Shown: piece by piece, positions 51,301-63,748 of the stretch
How the letters are laid out: each line of letters opens with the position of its first letter
How positions within the stretch are numbered: the first letter of the stretch is position 1
Assembly: GCF_000006565.2 (NCBI RefSeq)
Contig: NC_031471.1
Location: 186,001 to 250,000, forward strand
Direction: 5' to 3'
Source: Toxoplasma gondii ME49
Lineage: Eukaryota; Apicomplexa; Conoidasida; Eucoccidiorida; Sarcocystidae
DNA: 64,000 bases
The notes under the pieces: model-generated
What the model was told of the DNA's origin: nothing
The model's input: only the letters and a program-made list of their open reading frames with translations
Databases searched by the model: none
Position numbers and translations under genes: made by a program

Positions 51301-54300
51301 TTCTGGCTGGTTCGCTGCTGTCAGGTCAGCTTGCGAGATCCGTTTGAGGACGCTAAAAAGGCGACACGGCGACGACGCGCTCGTCTTCGAGTAAGAACGA
51401 GAAGGAGCTGACTCTGCGTTGCAGACGAACGCGAGGAAGAAGACTGGCAATGGGAAACTCATGACGATAATGCCGCTTGCATACAGAGGTTGCGTTTCTA
51501 AAAATGCGGTGGAGACTTCTTTACTTCATGGACTCACATGGTCAAGAAAACCACAACAGCGCTGGGTCCAGTAAACACAGGCCTTTGTCGAAATCGAAAC
51601 AGCCCCCATGTCAGCTCTGAGTATCTCTACACACTCGCCGGATTCGTGGACCAGATCTCGTTCGGTGTGTGGATTTGAGGGCAGAAGAGCGGAGACTGCT
51701 CAGGGCGAGGAAACTGACGAGCGTTTTTCTCTTGCTGCCAATGCGAGCGGAGAGATAGCTGTAATCCGTACAGGACGCAGGACGCCTACCACAATTCTTG
51801 TCCGTTACTCTTTTTCGAACTGACTCAACAAACGACACGGAAAGCGCCTGACACTCGCTGCTTGTATGAAGTCGATGGAAATCTTTTATTCCGTCGTGGC
51901 ATGAAATAAAAAGACCCGAGAGGAAGAAGAGAGTGGCGCGAAAGTGAAGGAAACATGTTTTCAGAGGTGGGGAAGCGCCGCAGGTTGCAAAGGCGATTTA
52001 CACGCGCTTGACATGAATAATGGAAAGTCTGGTGTAGCATCGAAGCCATGTGGCTCAATGCGATTCTGCAACCTTGGTTGTCAAAAGAGTCTTTCTCTTG
52101 AAAGAACTTGCCCTCTTCTTTGTCCCCGCAAGCGTCAGGTGGACAGATGCTCGCTCTGCAACCTTGACTGTCTCAGAACGAGCATTCCTTTTTGTTTAAA
52201 TGACAGTGCCTCCTTCTCGGTGGTCTCCGGAGTCGCGGTGACTCCGTTGTGAGTCCAGTGCTCCCTCTCGTCCGCCCCCCGTCTTCCAAAAAGCAGATGA
52301 CCGGTTCTGGGGGAAAGCTGTCCGCGACCGCGATGGCTTGTGCTGACCGAAATGCTATCCGAAGCGCGGGTGGATAAAACTGTTCTGGAGGAAATGCACA
52401 ATTTGTGTACATGCGTTGCCACATGCATGCGCCGCGATATGTCGACCCCACCTTGCGTGCTCGTTCGATCCGTGCCATCCTACGAGAAGCGTCCTCCAGT
52501 TCCGACGCAGAAGTGAGGCGCAATTCGGTTTATGTCCCCCATGCAAGCTCGTATCCGAATCCAGACTCGCAACTGGATGGTCACGCTGTTCATACGTCCA
52601 CAAGTCTTGCAGGCAATCTGGTCAGGCCATGTCGTATTCGTTAGGCAAGATTAAAGAGAGTGACTCAGATTCAGCTGCTGCCATTCTATCAACGAAATGA
52701 AAAGCTGCAAATCTTAGAGGAGTCAGCCATTCATATTTCAGTGATTTGCTGTTGTCGAAACTTTTCGGTTTTTTTCCAGAAATGGCTGCGTGTGCTGCGG
52801 CGGATCCTGAAGCCTCTCTCAGCCAGCGAGGGAGGCCCGCTGATTCTTCTGCAAGTAGAGAGTTCGCTAGAGTTCCCCTTCTTCGTGAAAGACACCGTTT
52901 CGACACCGGCCATTTCGAGCAGCGAAGAAGGTGGAGCGTGGCGAGAGTTAACTGGTCAGGACGTGAGGCCTGGCGTCTCGTCTGTGGACGAGGAGATCGA
53001 TGAAGGTAACGAGTGTGTCGACGAACTCGAGGGAGAGGAGCCGCAACTCCGTCATTCGGCAGACTCAGACGGAGCTTTCAAGCGAATCCGTGAAGCTGCA
53101 GGAGGTGCCGAAGACCTCGCAGGTCGAACGCGGAGACCGCGAAGACTGGACTTGGGTCCGCAAGTCTCACACGCAGGACGAGACGGCCAGGAGTCCAGGA
53201 GATCCTTTTGGGGGTGGCTTTCGGCATTGGGTCGAAAAGGCAATCCAGGAGCGGTGAAGTCGGGTGAAGAGACAGCAGACTCTGAAGACAGGACGAGCTC
53301 AGGAATCGACCGGGAGCGGGAGGAATCGCCTGGAGACCAAAAACGTCTAGGCACAACCCGTCTCATCTGGCGGCAGTGCTCGCCAGCTCGAATTCTCTCC
53401 ACCTTGAACCTAAGGCGCCAAGAAACGGCCCTCGCTCGCGGAGAAACAGAGGAAAGCCCGGAGAAATTTGGAGGGAAAACCACAGGTGATCAAAGGCGAG
53501 CAGCAGCCGCAGCTTCAGAAACAGACGCGCCATGCCCCAGTGCGCACAGAGCAAACAAGTCACTTCGGTGTGAACATCGCGAAGTAGAGGCTGAGGACTC
53601 TCGAGGCAGCGCGGACGGACGTAGCTCTGTGTCGAGAGAAGAGACTGAAGGCGAGGAAAATGAAGAAAATTCTCTGCGGGCTGTCCTGTGGAGTGGCAAG
53701 CGAATTCGAACGTGTCGAGTGCGGCCGATGCCCGCCTGGGGTCTTGGCCCCCGCTACTGGCGACGAGATCCTTACCTTCGAGCCTGTCAAGTCCTAGGTC
53801 TCGAGGAGAGCTCGGAAGGCGCAGGCAGGGAAATGGAAAATGTGAGCGGTGACGCCCGCGCAGGAGGAATCGGCGCTTCGGACAAGAGAACAAGAAATCA
53901 GCAAGAGGGCGCGCACCGGGTGGAACGGAGACAGGTCGAGACGCAGCTCCACAGCGGCCCTTGGGAGGCTGCCGGCGGCGCCAGCAGAACAGAGGAGAGT
54001 GAAGGCCACCCACAAAAGGGGGATGGTGTGGACTGGAACGAAGGCGGGAGAGGAGACAGAACGAGTTTCGGCAGAGAGTGCCGCTGCTCAGACTCGGAGA
54101 GTGAGAGAGATGAAGACGCATGGGCGAGAGACTTCCATCTGTTTCGACAAATGGAGAACACACGAAGTCGGAGAAGCCAGAAACGTCTGGAGCACTACGG
54201 ACTCGACCACAGAGCTCTCGTGGCTCATGGTAAGAACAAAATGTTTTCTGTGGACAAAAATGCACAAATTATTTTCAGTTGAATCAACCACACACTTTTA

Positions 54301-57228
54301 CGGAAGAGAACTCCATTCCGTTGGACGTGTGAATTCAAATGAATATCTGTCATCCGTGAACTCGAAAACATCTGTTCTGCGGAGAGTCAGTTGCGTCATC
54401 TTGACCGTCTGCAGGGTCTTTGCTTCGACTCGAACAGAGACTCATCGGTTTTTTTCTCCGCTCAAGTCGACGTTGTTCTCTCAGTTGTGTCTCGCCTGCC
54501 TTTGCTTGCATTCGGGGAACGTCTAAATAAGGCACGGGCCGCAGTGTGAGGCAACACAACACCTGGCGAATCCCCGACGATTTTTGAGTGGCTTCCGAAG
54601 AAGCTTTTTAACGATCCCTTTTCTTTCTTTAGGTTTCCCCTTCTCCGTTTTGGCCCGGTGGTATTTGTTATTGTTTGTCTGTTCTCTACTCCTCACTTCG
54701 CTTCTGGGTTTTCAGGTGCCGAGGCAGGAGGAGATGCCCCCGGCCTTCCTCGCAGCTCCTGCAGTGAACATTCGACCTATCGACTCTCTGCAGAACGCAC
54801 GGACATTCGCATGCAAGCCCCGAGCGCAGTGCAAGGAGACTCTTGGTCAGACCTGTGCCGCCAGCATCTACAGGAAGCGCCCCAGCGAAGACGAAGCCTG
54901 TGGGAGGAGCTCGACGGTCTGCAGCTGCCTCTCGTTTATTCGGTGTCTCTCGCTGGTTCAGGCGACGTCCACAGAGACAAACTGATGACGAAAGCGGTTT
55001 TGGACACTGTGAGGGATGCGGAACTCAGCTTGAGAGGCCAACTGCTTCTCGGCTGTTCAGGGAAGGTTTGTGCGCCTCCCAGAGGCGGTATTCGAGGCCT
55101 TCCTGGCTCTCGCGCGCGGTCGCGCGCTTTTCTCTTGGGGAAGAAACGGAGAGAACGAGAGACCGCCGCAGGGACGAACGAGAGCCTAGGTGAGCAACAT
55201 GCCTCGCGCACACGGTCTTTCACATTACTCGTTGAAGGCGTTTCTCAGGGGAACTCGGAACAACGTATCCAGTTCTTCCACTCTAGCCTTGTTTTGGTCC
55301 GTCCAGGTGTAGGTCACAGGTAGGTTCCAGACTGCGTGTATCATGTTGGAGACCTCACGCTGAAGACAAAAGGAACTGTTGTCTCAACAGGACACCGAAA
55401 CATTCGTTCGTATTCACGGTGTCATTTGCTGCATGCAGAGAGCGCTATGTGGTTTTCGTCCTGCTGGGACTAGGTTTCCGAGTTTCAGATGGAAATTCGA
55501 CTGCGAAGTGCATTCGAAAGTCACGCGCTCTTTTTCTGTGGTTTACGTCCTGTTTCCCGCGTTCGAACATTTGACGACTGGCTTGTGTTTTCAGGAGATC
55601 TTTTTTGGCGTCGCTGTTTCCTGTCGAGTGTGCCTTGTGTCTGGCTGGAAGCCCCTCCGATGTCGCCTGCGTTTTTCGACCTGTTAAGCCATTCAAACAA
55701 AGAAAGCGTATCCTTGCGCTCGCTCCTCGGCCTCCGTCCCCAGCTCTCAGAGGACGTGGTGGCCGTTCTGCAAGCTGCTCCTCCCTCAGATCGAAGTGGA
55801 ATTTCAGAAGCAAGTTCCGCTTCCGACGGCTCTCTCCTCGACGCGTCCTACCGCTGGGCACGGTTTCTCCGCCTGTTTGAGTGGAGCACTCTTTCAGCTT
55901 TTGTCATGTCCCTGTGGCGCGGCCAGCCGCCTTCGCTTCCCCCGTCGCTGAATGAGGTTCAACTTCCACCCTTCAGCTCAGCGTCGGCGGATGCTTTTTC
56001 GCCGGAGCAGGCCAGTCATGAACGCGGGCATCGAGAGGCAAACACCTTCACAGCTATCCCCGTGGACGCCCTGCAAGATGCTCTGCGGTTCTTCGCCTAC
56101 GGTGGAACTGTCCTTTCGCATATCCCTTTTATCGAGCAAAATCCAGCCTTGACAGACTTCGACTTCCTGGGGGAAGCCACCTCACATGCCACGGGGCAGC
56201 CCCGGCTCATGGAGCTTCCGTCAGCCGCTTCGTCGTCTTCGTTTTCTTCTTTGTCGTCTTCGAGTTGCGTCTCGCCAGGCGAACGGTCTGGGACCGAGGC
56301 GCGTTGCGTGCCTCCCGCCTCGTCGCAGCTTCTTTCCCTGGGGCCTGAGGAAGAGACAGGCGCCGTCAGGAAAGCCTTGACCTTCGACGGGCGACGTCGA
56401 GGTCTGGCGCCTCTGAATGTCTGGGGATCTCCTCAAACGCCGCTCTTTGAGGTTCTGTTCCTTCTCCACCGATTTATAGGTCAGGTCTAGTGTTTTTCAC
56501 CGAAGTCTGAGAGAGTCGTCCGAGACGACGAATGATGGCCGGGGTTCACAGGAAACCTTTGTCGCCTGTTGGTGGAAAAACTCACTTCACAAAAAGAGTC
56601 TAACGAAAAGTGAAGAAGTCGATCAACGCAGCCTTGAAAGGGCTCTCACGCAATGCGAATGATCGACCGTTGGCATCTCTGCCTTCGTAAGACACAATAT
56701 GAAACACGAAGGGATCTTTTTGAGTGGAGTGCTTCTGTTTCCGAACGCGAATGCTTCCGGATCCGCAACTCGTACACCTGTAGCTACACGTAGCTGATAG
56801 TCGAACTGAGGCAGATCAACCGTCCAACTAAACTGTGATTCTGGTAAACCTCTTAACCGCGCGCATGTCTCTGAATGCACTCTAAACAATGTCTTCAGAG
56901 AGCAGAGATAATGGAGACTCCTCCATAACAAGACCCTTTGCTTGCATTCGGCGATTCTGCGTTCGTCTGCTGCCCGGTGTTGCAGCCCACGCCAGCAGGA
57001 ACTTCCTCGAGCGCCCCTCGTACACTCTCCCCTCCCTCCATCGCGCTCACGTGGAACTTTTCCCCTTCAGGGATGTCGACGTCGTCTGCAACACACACGG
57101 TGAGGATACTTTCTCTCGACCAGCAAACAGTCCATGCACACTGATTCTCTGTTTCAACCACCACCGCTTCTCGGGTACATTTCCGGAAGCCTTGGATAAG
57201 CATGCAAATGTACCTATCTATCTATGTA

Positions 57229-57260
<32 letters not shown>

Positions 57261-57269
57261 CTTATACAA

Positions 57270-57318
<49 letters not shown>

Positions 57319-60300
57319 CGCAAGTATCTATCCATTTCGTGCAAGTACAGTGTCGCGTAGGAGTATGTTGGTTCATTTGTGACTCCTTGGCTTGTTTAGA
57401 GTGCATAGGCGCCCATGGCAAGGTCACATAGCCTTGATTTCGTTCTGGCCATTACGCGTTTCTTGTTTAAAATATTATCTAGCGTACAGATGGAATGTAG
57501 AGAACCTCAGATGTCGACCGAAGGCCCGTAGGTACATGACATCCGTCAAGAAATGTGCAGTTGCCTGCACGCCAGAAACAGCGTAGAGCGAGTTACAGGT
57601 TGGTAGTCGACGACCGCCGACATACGCCACATGCGTTTGATCCACGATTCTCAGAGACACCCGATGTTCTTTCCTTCGGCAAGCAAGACTGAAGCGACAA
57701 GCGGGTTGACGTTTCTGGTTGAGACAAGTAACTCGAACGCTTTAATCGCCTTGGTTCTGCCACGAACAGCCTTCTGAACGGCCCCTGATGTTCATGTTCA
57801 GCAACCGACTGCAGCACTTGCAGATGCTGAATCTGCCGATGCCCTTTCCTCTTCTTGTTTTTTTTCTCCCCGTTCGTTGACGCAGAGAAGAGAACTCTCA
57901 CTCTGCCAGCAAGAGACAGAAAGGTTCCCCTGTCGCCTCGCTCTTGCTACGGGTACGCCCGAGTGCCAGGTTCATCCGCAGGTGAAGCCCCAGAGAACCG
58001 TCAAGTTCGCCTTATCTACTCGACAGCGCTGTATAGGAGGAATCCCTTGAAGAGAAGACGTTCCGTGGAGGCCAGTGGTCAAGCGGCAAGTCTGGCGACA
58101 GGTTTGCCTGTCAGAACACCGTGGTCAAAATGTGAAGGGGACAGACTGCCCCAGTTTAGCGTCGCCCCTAACGCGGATCTGTTTGCGATTGCCGATGGAA
58201 CTCGACTCTTGAAACCGCAGGTATGGAGAAAGAAGAATACGAGTCGGAGTCTTGTTCGTCTGGCTCCTGTTTAGTCGCTGAATGAACGAGTTTCATGTCC
58301 CCCGGGATTCATAGAAGAAAAAGGGAAGGATACGCTAACCTCATTCCTCGACAAGAACGCTGGGACCTCACAAAAGTCAAATCAAGCACGACTGGTGTCT
58401 GTCACTTCCAACCCACCGTCGTCGTTTTTCCAAGAAGGCATGCGATTTTCACGGAGATACCGGGAATTCATTCCATGCGGATACACTGTCGTCACTTCAG
58501 AAATTACTCTGCGTCCAGGGCTGCATGCCCTTTGATAACGACACTTGCTTCCAGCTCACACCTAAATCGCAAGTTAAAGTGTACTCACGCGTGTGCAATA
58601 AGTAAATCGTTACCATCGAAATGCGTAGCATTTTCGCAGCACCACTAGGCTTCTCTGCAGGCAAAAAGTCGGGGGTTCTTCCACCTTCTTCCCTTCTTGG
58701 CTTCTGCGTTTTTTCTAGGCTTGGGTTCAGAGCATGCAGACACTCGAGCCAATTGCGCATGCAACTGCCGTGGCTTCTGCACTCTCTGAGGGGCCGGCGT
58801 TTTGCCTCAGAGACGACAGCCCTGCAAAGACGTTTGTAGGAAACCTCTCAGTTCTGGCCTTTCCCCAGCAGCTCGCGAACGGCTGGTCAGACTTCGTCTG
58901 GTAAGCCGAAACGCGCTTTAGTGAACGATACAGACGTCGAGTTTTACTGAGTCCCCAATCCACAAAACTGTCAACTCGACGGCCGGCAAAATAATGATTA
59001 GCACCGCGTTCAGCTGTCGTAAGCCGCGGGGCGGTGCTGGACAGCAATCACACAGAACTGTGTAGTACCAAGCTTCGTTCGGTTGGTGTTGCATGCATAA
59101 CCGATGTGGAGTAACCTCAATGTCATGGGATACTGAATTCCGACAGTTCTACCTTCTTAAGCAGTGGAGTGAGGTCGAGCGGAGACGCATGCCCGTATCT
59201 CTACTGTTACGCGCTCCTGTAGTTTGAGCGCTGGCTTCAGACACACGACCCGCTTGCTTCATGTCTGGTAAAAATCGCCACAGTAGGAGTCTTTGTCGGA
59301 CAGGTTGCTGAGGATAGATCTTGAAGCTAGAGTGCTTCCTGTAATTACTTCGAGGACAAAGGTCAGGGTCCAACCCCGTGTAGACACACTCTTCAGAAAA
59401 AAGGTTTACCGCAGGTTTCGGCACAGACCATGTTTCCTCGTGGGGATGTATACTGGTGAAAAACTAGATTTTTGCAGCCGGAAGTAGTTTATCGGAAACG
59501 ACTGAAACGCATCTAATACAGCTTCTCACTCTGTGGCCATCATCTCTTCGACACATTCCTTGGCTTGTGTGATCTTGAAGCCCACCAGTCAACACTCGAT
59601 GCGGTATGGCACTTTATCTTGCCTTTTCGATGTAGTATGATACGAAGTTTACATCTCTTTTCTTCAGTAGAGGAGTTTTTAAAACCAGAACTTGGGCTGT
59701 TCTGACCGATGGGTGAAGTGAAAGTCGCGTTTTCCACAGTGAGAGTCTTCGGTGCATGTGCAGGCCAGAACTGTTTTTGTTGGAACTGCAGTGGTCTTAC
59801 CAGTATGTAGTGTTGATGTACACCAGATGCTCTCCTTGTTCCACGACACCGTCATCATCTACTGTTTCAGCAATCAGATAATGCACTGTTGCACAGAAGC
59901 GCTGATGGTCTTTCCGAGACATTTGGAATGCTGCTGTTCACTTGTGGCAGAAAACCGTCAGTTAGGCTTTTTTGGGGGGTCGAATCGGACTTCGCCACGA
60001 TCTTTTGTATCTGTTGGTGGTGTTATCCAGCACGAATATCCTATTCAACTCGGCAGTTGCCTTCCTGATGTTCATCTGTGCGGGATACAAGGATGGGTCT
60101 CTTGTTGGCCTGGCAGCTGTTTACTAGCGGGGAGGACGCATTTTTAGGCTGGTGTGGAAGGATAAGACTCGAATCTTTTATAGGATAACATGCGCTGCTG
60201 GAACTGATTTCTGTTGCAGGTATGAAGTGGATTTGCTTGGACCTTTTAAAGACGCGGCGAACGACGGGCTGAGCAATCGACCAACTTCGGTGGCGAATGG

Positions 60301-63300
60301 GAACGCTCTCAGAATGCCAACAGCGAAGCCAGGCGTTCTGGCCGTGAGATGCACGGAAGGCAGCAGCTCGATCTACGTTTTCTCGGAACAAGGAGATCTT
60401 CTTGGTCAAAAACGCGTGTCGGACGTGCGAGGAAGCCGGTGGCTGAGCGCGAGATCTCCTGAAAAAAAGGATGAGGTTTCCTCGAATGAGATCTGGCTCC
60501 GAGTCCAAGTCCCGTCGGGAGTCAGGAGAGTTGTCATTCTGAGGTAAGCCGCTACACCGGCCTAGGATTCGTGTACAGGAGGTGAAGCCTAGAGCTCATA
60601 TATTTTGTCTGGCGCCTTGCTCACGAGTGCTTGGCTCGAATCCCGTCAGGGAGGAAACTACTAAAGGGCGTACTAGGCGTGAAGTGTTCACGCGGCACGC
60701 GCAGCTTATAATCTCAGCTTCTGGGTTCGTTGATCGCAACAGTTATCGCCGAACCTCAGGCAGATTAGTATACCCCAGACACTGTGGCGACGTATCTTGT
60801 ACCCCGTCGCTTACCACACTTGATTTCCTGTCTGGGGAGAACTCTCTGAATCCGGTCGTTCTTTACTGTGATCCATTAAGGGCAGAAACGGACATTGGCG
60901 GGGCTCCTCAGAACAGCGAGAGTGAGGAGGGAGATCTCTGGGTCTCTTGGATTCGCCACTCAGAACTAGAAATTTGCCGCGTCTGTTTTGCCTGTAGCTC
61001 ATCGTTCGGAGCTCGAAACCGCAGGCCGGCTTTGATTCAGTCCAGTAGTCTTCCCTCTTGGAGAAGCCGAGTCCATCGACTCGTTTGCCGCTTCTTTGCG
61101 CACGTGGAGAATCTCTGCCGCTGGCGAGGAAAGGCCCGCACCACACTTCGATTCCCTCGAACTGAGCAGCAACAACCAAGCAGACAGGAGCTCCTTTGGC
61201 AGTCGATCCCGGTGGAACCCACGAAGGTAACATGAGTGGCCATGGTTTCTACCGGTGCCAGCAAGCAGTCGTAGACGAATCTTGCTCCGCTCGCTTGTCT
61301 GACGTATTAAACCAAATAACTCAGTACCTGTCAACCGGTAGGTAGCACCCTTCAATATCATAATCAAATGCTTTCTCTAGCATAGTATCCGGTTCGTTTT
61401 TTGTCTTGGCTTCAGCGGTGCATTGGGTTTCGAAGGGAACCTCAGCTGCAGGCTGGAGTTGCCCTGAACGCGTTTTTGGACATGTGGGGATTCGAGCCGG
61501 CTCCGGAGCAGCCCTGGACTCGCAATGGAACGGCCGCGGAGAAACCATGGACATCAACACCCTCGATGCACACGGTGAGAACAGCTGAAACTGGTTCAGT
61601 GAAAGTGTAGGAAATCGCGGAAATGGACCGTGACGGCAGGCGCCGTCTTTCAGAAAGCCATTAAGAAACTCACGGCATACTCAGAACAGCCGTGTACCGG
61701 GCGAATGCGTAGCCAGCGGATCTTCGAGCGGTTCGTGGGGGCGCCTCGCTTTTGCTGTGATGCTCGTTACTTTTGGCTGTAACTAAGCGAATGCAGAGAG
61801 GGAACAATTATCTTGAAGAAATGAAACACCCGCTGCACGCTAGCGGCCATTCCCGTCGATGCCGTGTCACGTGTGCTCGTCACTCTTTTTCTCTCTCAAC
61901 TGATTCGAGTTCTTCTGTTTCAGTCCTAGTTTCACATGAGCTCCTGCGCGTTAGGATGAGCTTTTTGAATTCTTCGTACGACGGCTCTGTTTGTCGCCCT
62001 TGTGTTAGGGTCAAGGCGGAGACGGAGGACACGCCGACGGCACCGAGGAAGCGGCAATGCGGAGTGTTGGTGATCGTCGCAGGAATAGTATTAATAACCT
62101 TTTCCAGTGGTACGGAGACACGTTTTTTGGTGGTGGATTAAGTTTCTGCTAGTGCCCACATATCTCCAGCAGAAGGCGCCATGCACAACACACAGTTAAC
62201 CTCGCCTGCTTATTTCTGTTGCATTCTCAGGTCTCTATTCGTCTTTGGCATGCCCAGGGGTCGACGCCGAGGTTTTTATCACGTTCTCAAAATAACATCA
62301 GGCAAGCTACAGCGAACCTATCATTGAAGCTACCTGACAGCAACACTTGCGGTGTGCTTGGCAATCGTAGATCCGTGTAAGGACTATGTTTTTGTGTCCC
62401 GTTCTTGTGTTTCAGCAACTCGCACTTCGGCTACGAGGCACCGACACCAGGGACGGACTAAAAATTGCTGTAACGACCGTAGAGGACGCGCGTATGTCAA
62501 TTCACAGTTTGCAGGTAAGACACATATTTTTGAAAAGAGCAATATATGTGAAGCGGCGCTTTTACACCAAAGCCTTTAACCCATATAGTGAAAGCCCTCT
62601 GTGACTTGTCTCTGGAAAATACTGCAGGGTACTACATGATAAACGGAAACTGCACAGACAGAACGACCTCCGATCCTGAATGTGAATCAACTGCGGCACG
62701 CATCAAAATACCCACGGACTGGTAAGTGTTTTTGCATTGTGGTTTCTGCCTTCAACACTTTCTTGACAGAAGGAGATCCAATAAAAAGTCAGTTCCGCCT
62801 GTATGCGACTCTGTGCAGGGTTAAACCGGGATTAAACTACATCGACCTTCTTGAGGAAGAAGGCGGATACGGAGGTGGCGTCACTATCCAGGAGGTGCGC
62901 ATACATTAAGTGGCTCGCAAGAGGATACTTTGGGACAGCATTGTCGTTTTGCGTTGACAACGGTCTTGTTGAAGTGAAGACCTGTTCTGCGTGACTACAG
63001 CGTTTGGTGTGACGAACATGCAAAAACAGGTAACTTCACAACAGTCGTCCGGTTGATAATGCCTTTTCACATCGCGCCTAAGCGGTATACACTAGCGCAA
63101 CGGGAGGCGCTAAAAGTAATAACATCCAAGCGGTCCCCCCTGTGTTCAGCGACTCATACCAGTTGCGGGAGACACTGTTTCGGGTCGCGGTCTGGTCCAC
63201 ACACGAACCAACCAGCATCCAGATGCCTCTGATATTTATGGTGCAGGAATTTCATGGTGGCCACGCTGCAACTCTTGCATGGACGGAGTGTGTGATGGTT

Positions 63301-63748
63301 GGGATCGTCGTTTTTCTCGTTTCGCTCGTGGCCGTAGTCCTTTTCGCGATCGTTGTACAGGTAAGCACTTTCTGTCCCATGCCTAAACGGAGTCACGCAA
63401 GAGCTCACCTCCTGCGGATTCCCGTGGTTTCGCAGTATTTGTGCGTCTCGAGCTCATCTGAGATCATTGTGTGCGTACAGTCGGTATTAGCTATGCGGTA
63501 AATTGCCATCGATTCAGCTGCAGCATTATAGCATTGGTCGTGTTACTATTTTCCACGTGGAACAATGGTCAACTGTACTGCAGGTCTGCCGCGAGAAATA
63601 TCGAGGGCGAGAGTTCAGTGTACACGAAGTTCTCTTTAGGCAGATTGTACAAACTATCAATCCAGCCGAACTAGAGAGCCCGTCATCATCAGGAAGTGCG
63701 TCTCCCCTGCACAGTCGGAGCAGTCAGCCACCAAGCATCCGGCACTGA
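48333..63748 (+). CDS. Membrane-anchored GH35 (beta-galactosidase-like) protein, probably catalytically altered, about 20 exons, about 2,050 aa
   Basis: Firm exons: 48333-49014, 49784-49891, 50656-50822, 51325-51390, 52780-54229, 54716-55189, 55595-56479, 56986-57099, 57886-58220, 58731-58900, 60220-60543, 60998-61226, 61416-61574, then 62628-62721, 62819-62894, 63163-63360, 63584-63748. Tentative between these blocks: 61654-61756, 61924-62069, 62231-62351, 62416-62514. The sum of 6,165 nt keeps frame. Hydrophobic residues 28-47 form a signal peptide. GH35 landmarks in order: FLRLGGRKTLLLAAG, NAVHTTVVWGAHE, NAGLPVWL, GGPLILLQVESS, FFAYGGTVLSH, VPSGVRRVVIL, RGRAYVNSQFAGYY, IPTDWVKPGLNYIDLLEEEGG. 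GH35 enzymes remove terminal beta-galactose. The family's acid/base motif QVENE reads QVESS here (52852-52866). A Glu in VWLEAP (55648-55650) may align with the nucleophile. A charged insert of about 400 residues follows QVESS. Near the C-terminus a membrane span (MVGIVVFLVSLVAVVLFAIVV) precedes a tail of about 55 residues. This suggests a type I membrane protein facing the secretory lumen or surface. Confidence 0.85.
50120..50150. repeat. (AT)n microsatellite in GH35-like gene intron 2
   Basis: A short (AT)n run flanked by GTAGATAGAT lies in the intron between exons 2 and 3. Confidence 0.75.
57214..57315. repeat. Compound TCTA/(TC)n/(TA)n microsatellite in GH35-like gene intron 8
   Basis: TCTA units grade into (TC)n, then (TA)n, a degenerate block and a second long (TA)n run. 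It is intronic, between exons 8 and 9. The open frame across it is an artefact of the repeats. Confidence 0.85.

Noticed and set aside
53363..54265. 300-codon minus-strand open frame opposite GH35 exon 5
   Set aside because: It mirrors a long GC-rich, stop-poor coding exon; sense-strand splice phases fit GH35 on both sides, so the antisense frame is a shadow.
59752..60147. 131-codon plus-strand open frame in a GH35 intron
   Set aside because: The flanking exons (ending 58900 and starting 60220) join directly in phase as …WSDFV|W|YEVDLLG, so this is intron.
60625..60655. tRNA T-arm-like GGCTCGAATCCC
   Set aside because: No acceptor stem, D-arm or anticodon arm can be folded around it.
61406..61588. 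Alternative frame of GH35 exon 13 (ending INTLDAHG)
   Set aside because: The preceding exon ends in phase 0, which selects the frame containing LDMWGFEPAPEQPW.
62416..62514. Frame QLALRLRGTDTRDGLKIAV of this exon
   Set aside because: It looks protein-like, but it joins to the next exon out of phase; the frame giving RGRAYVNSQFAGYY matches the GH35 VNG-x-N-x-GRYW landmark and keeps phase.
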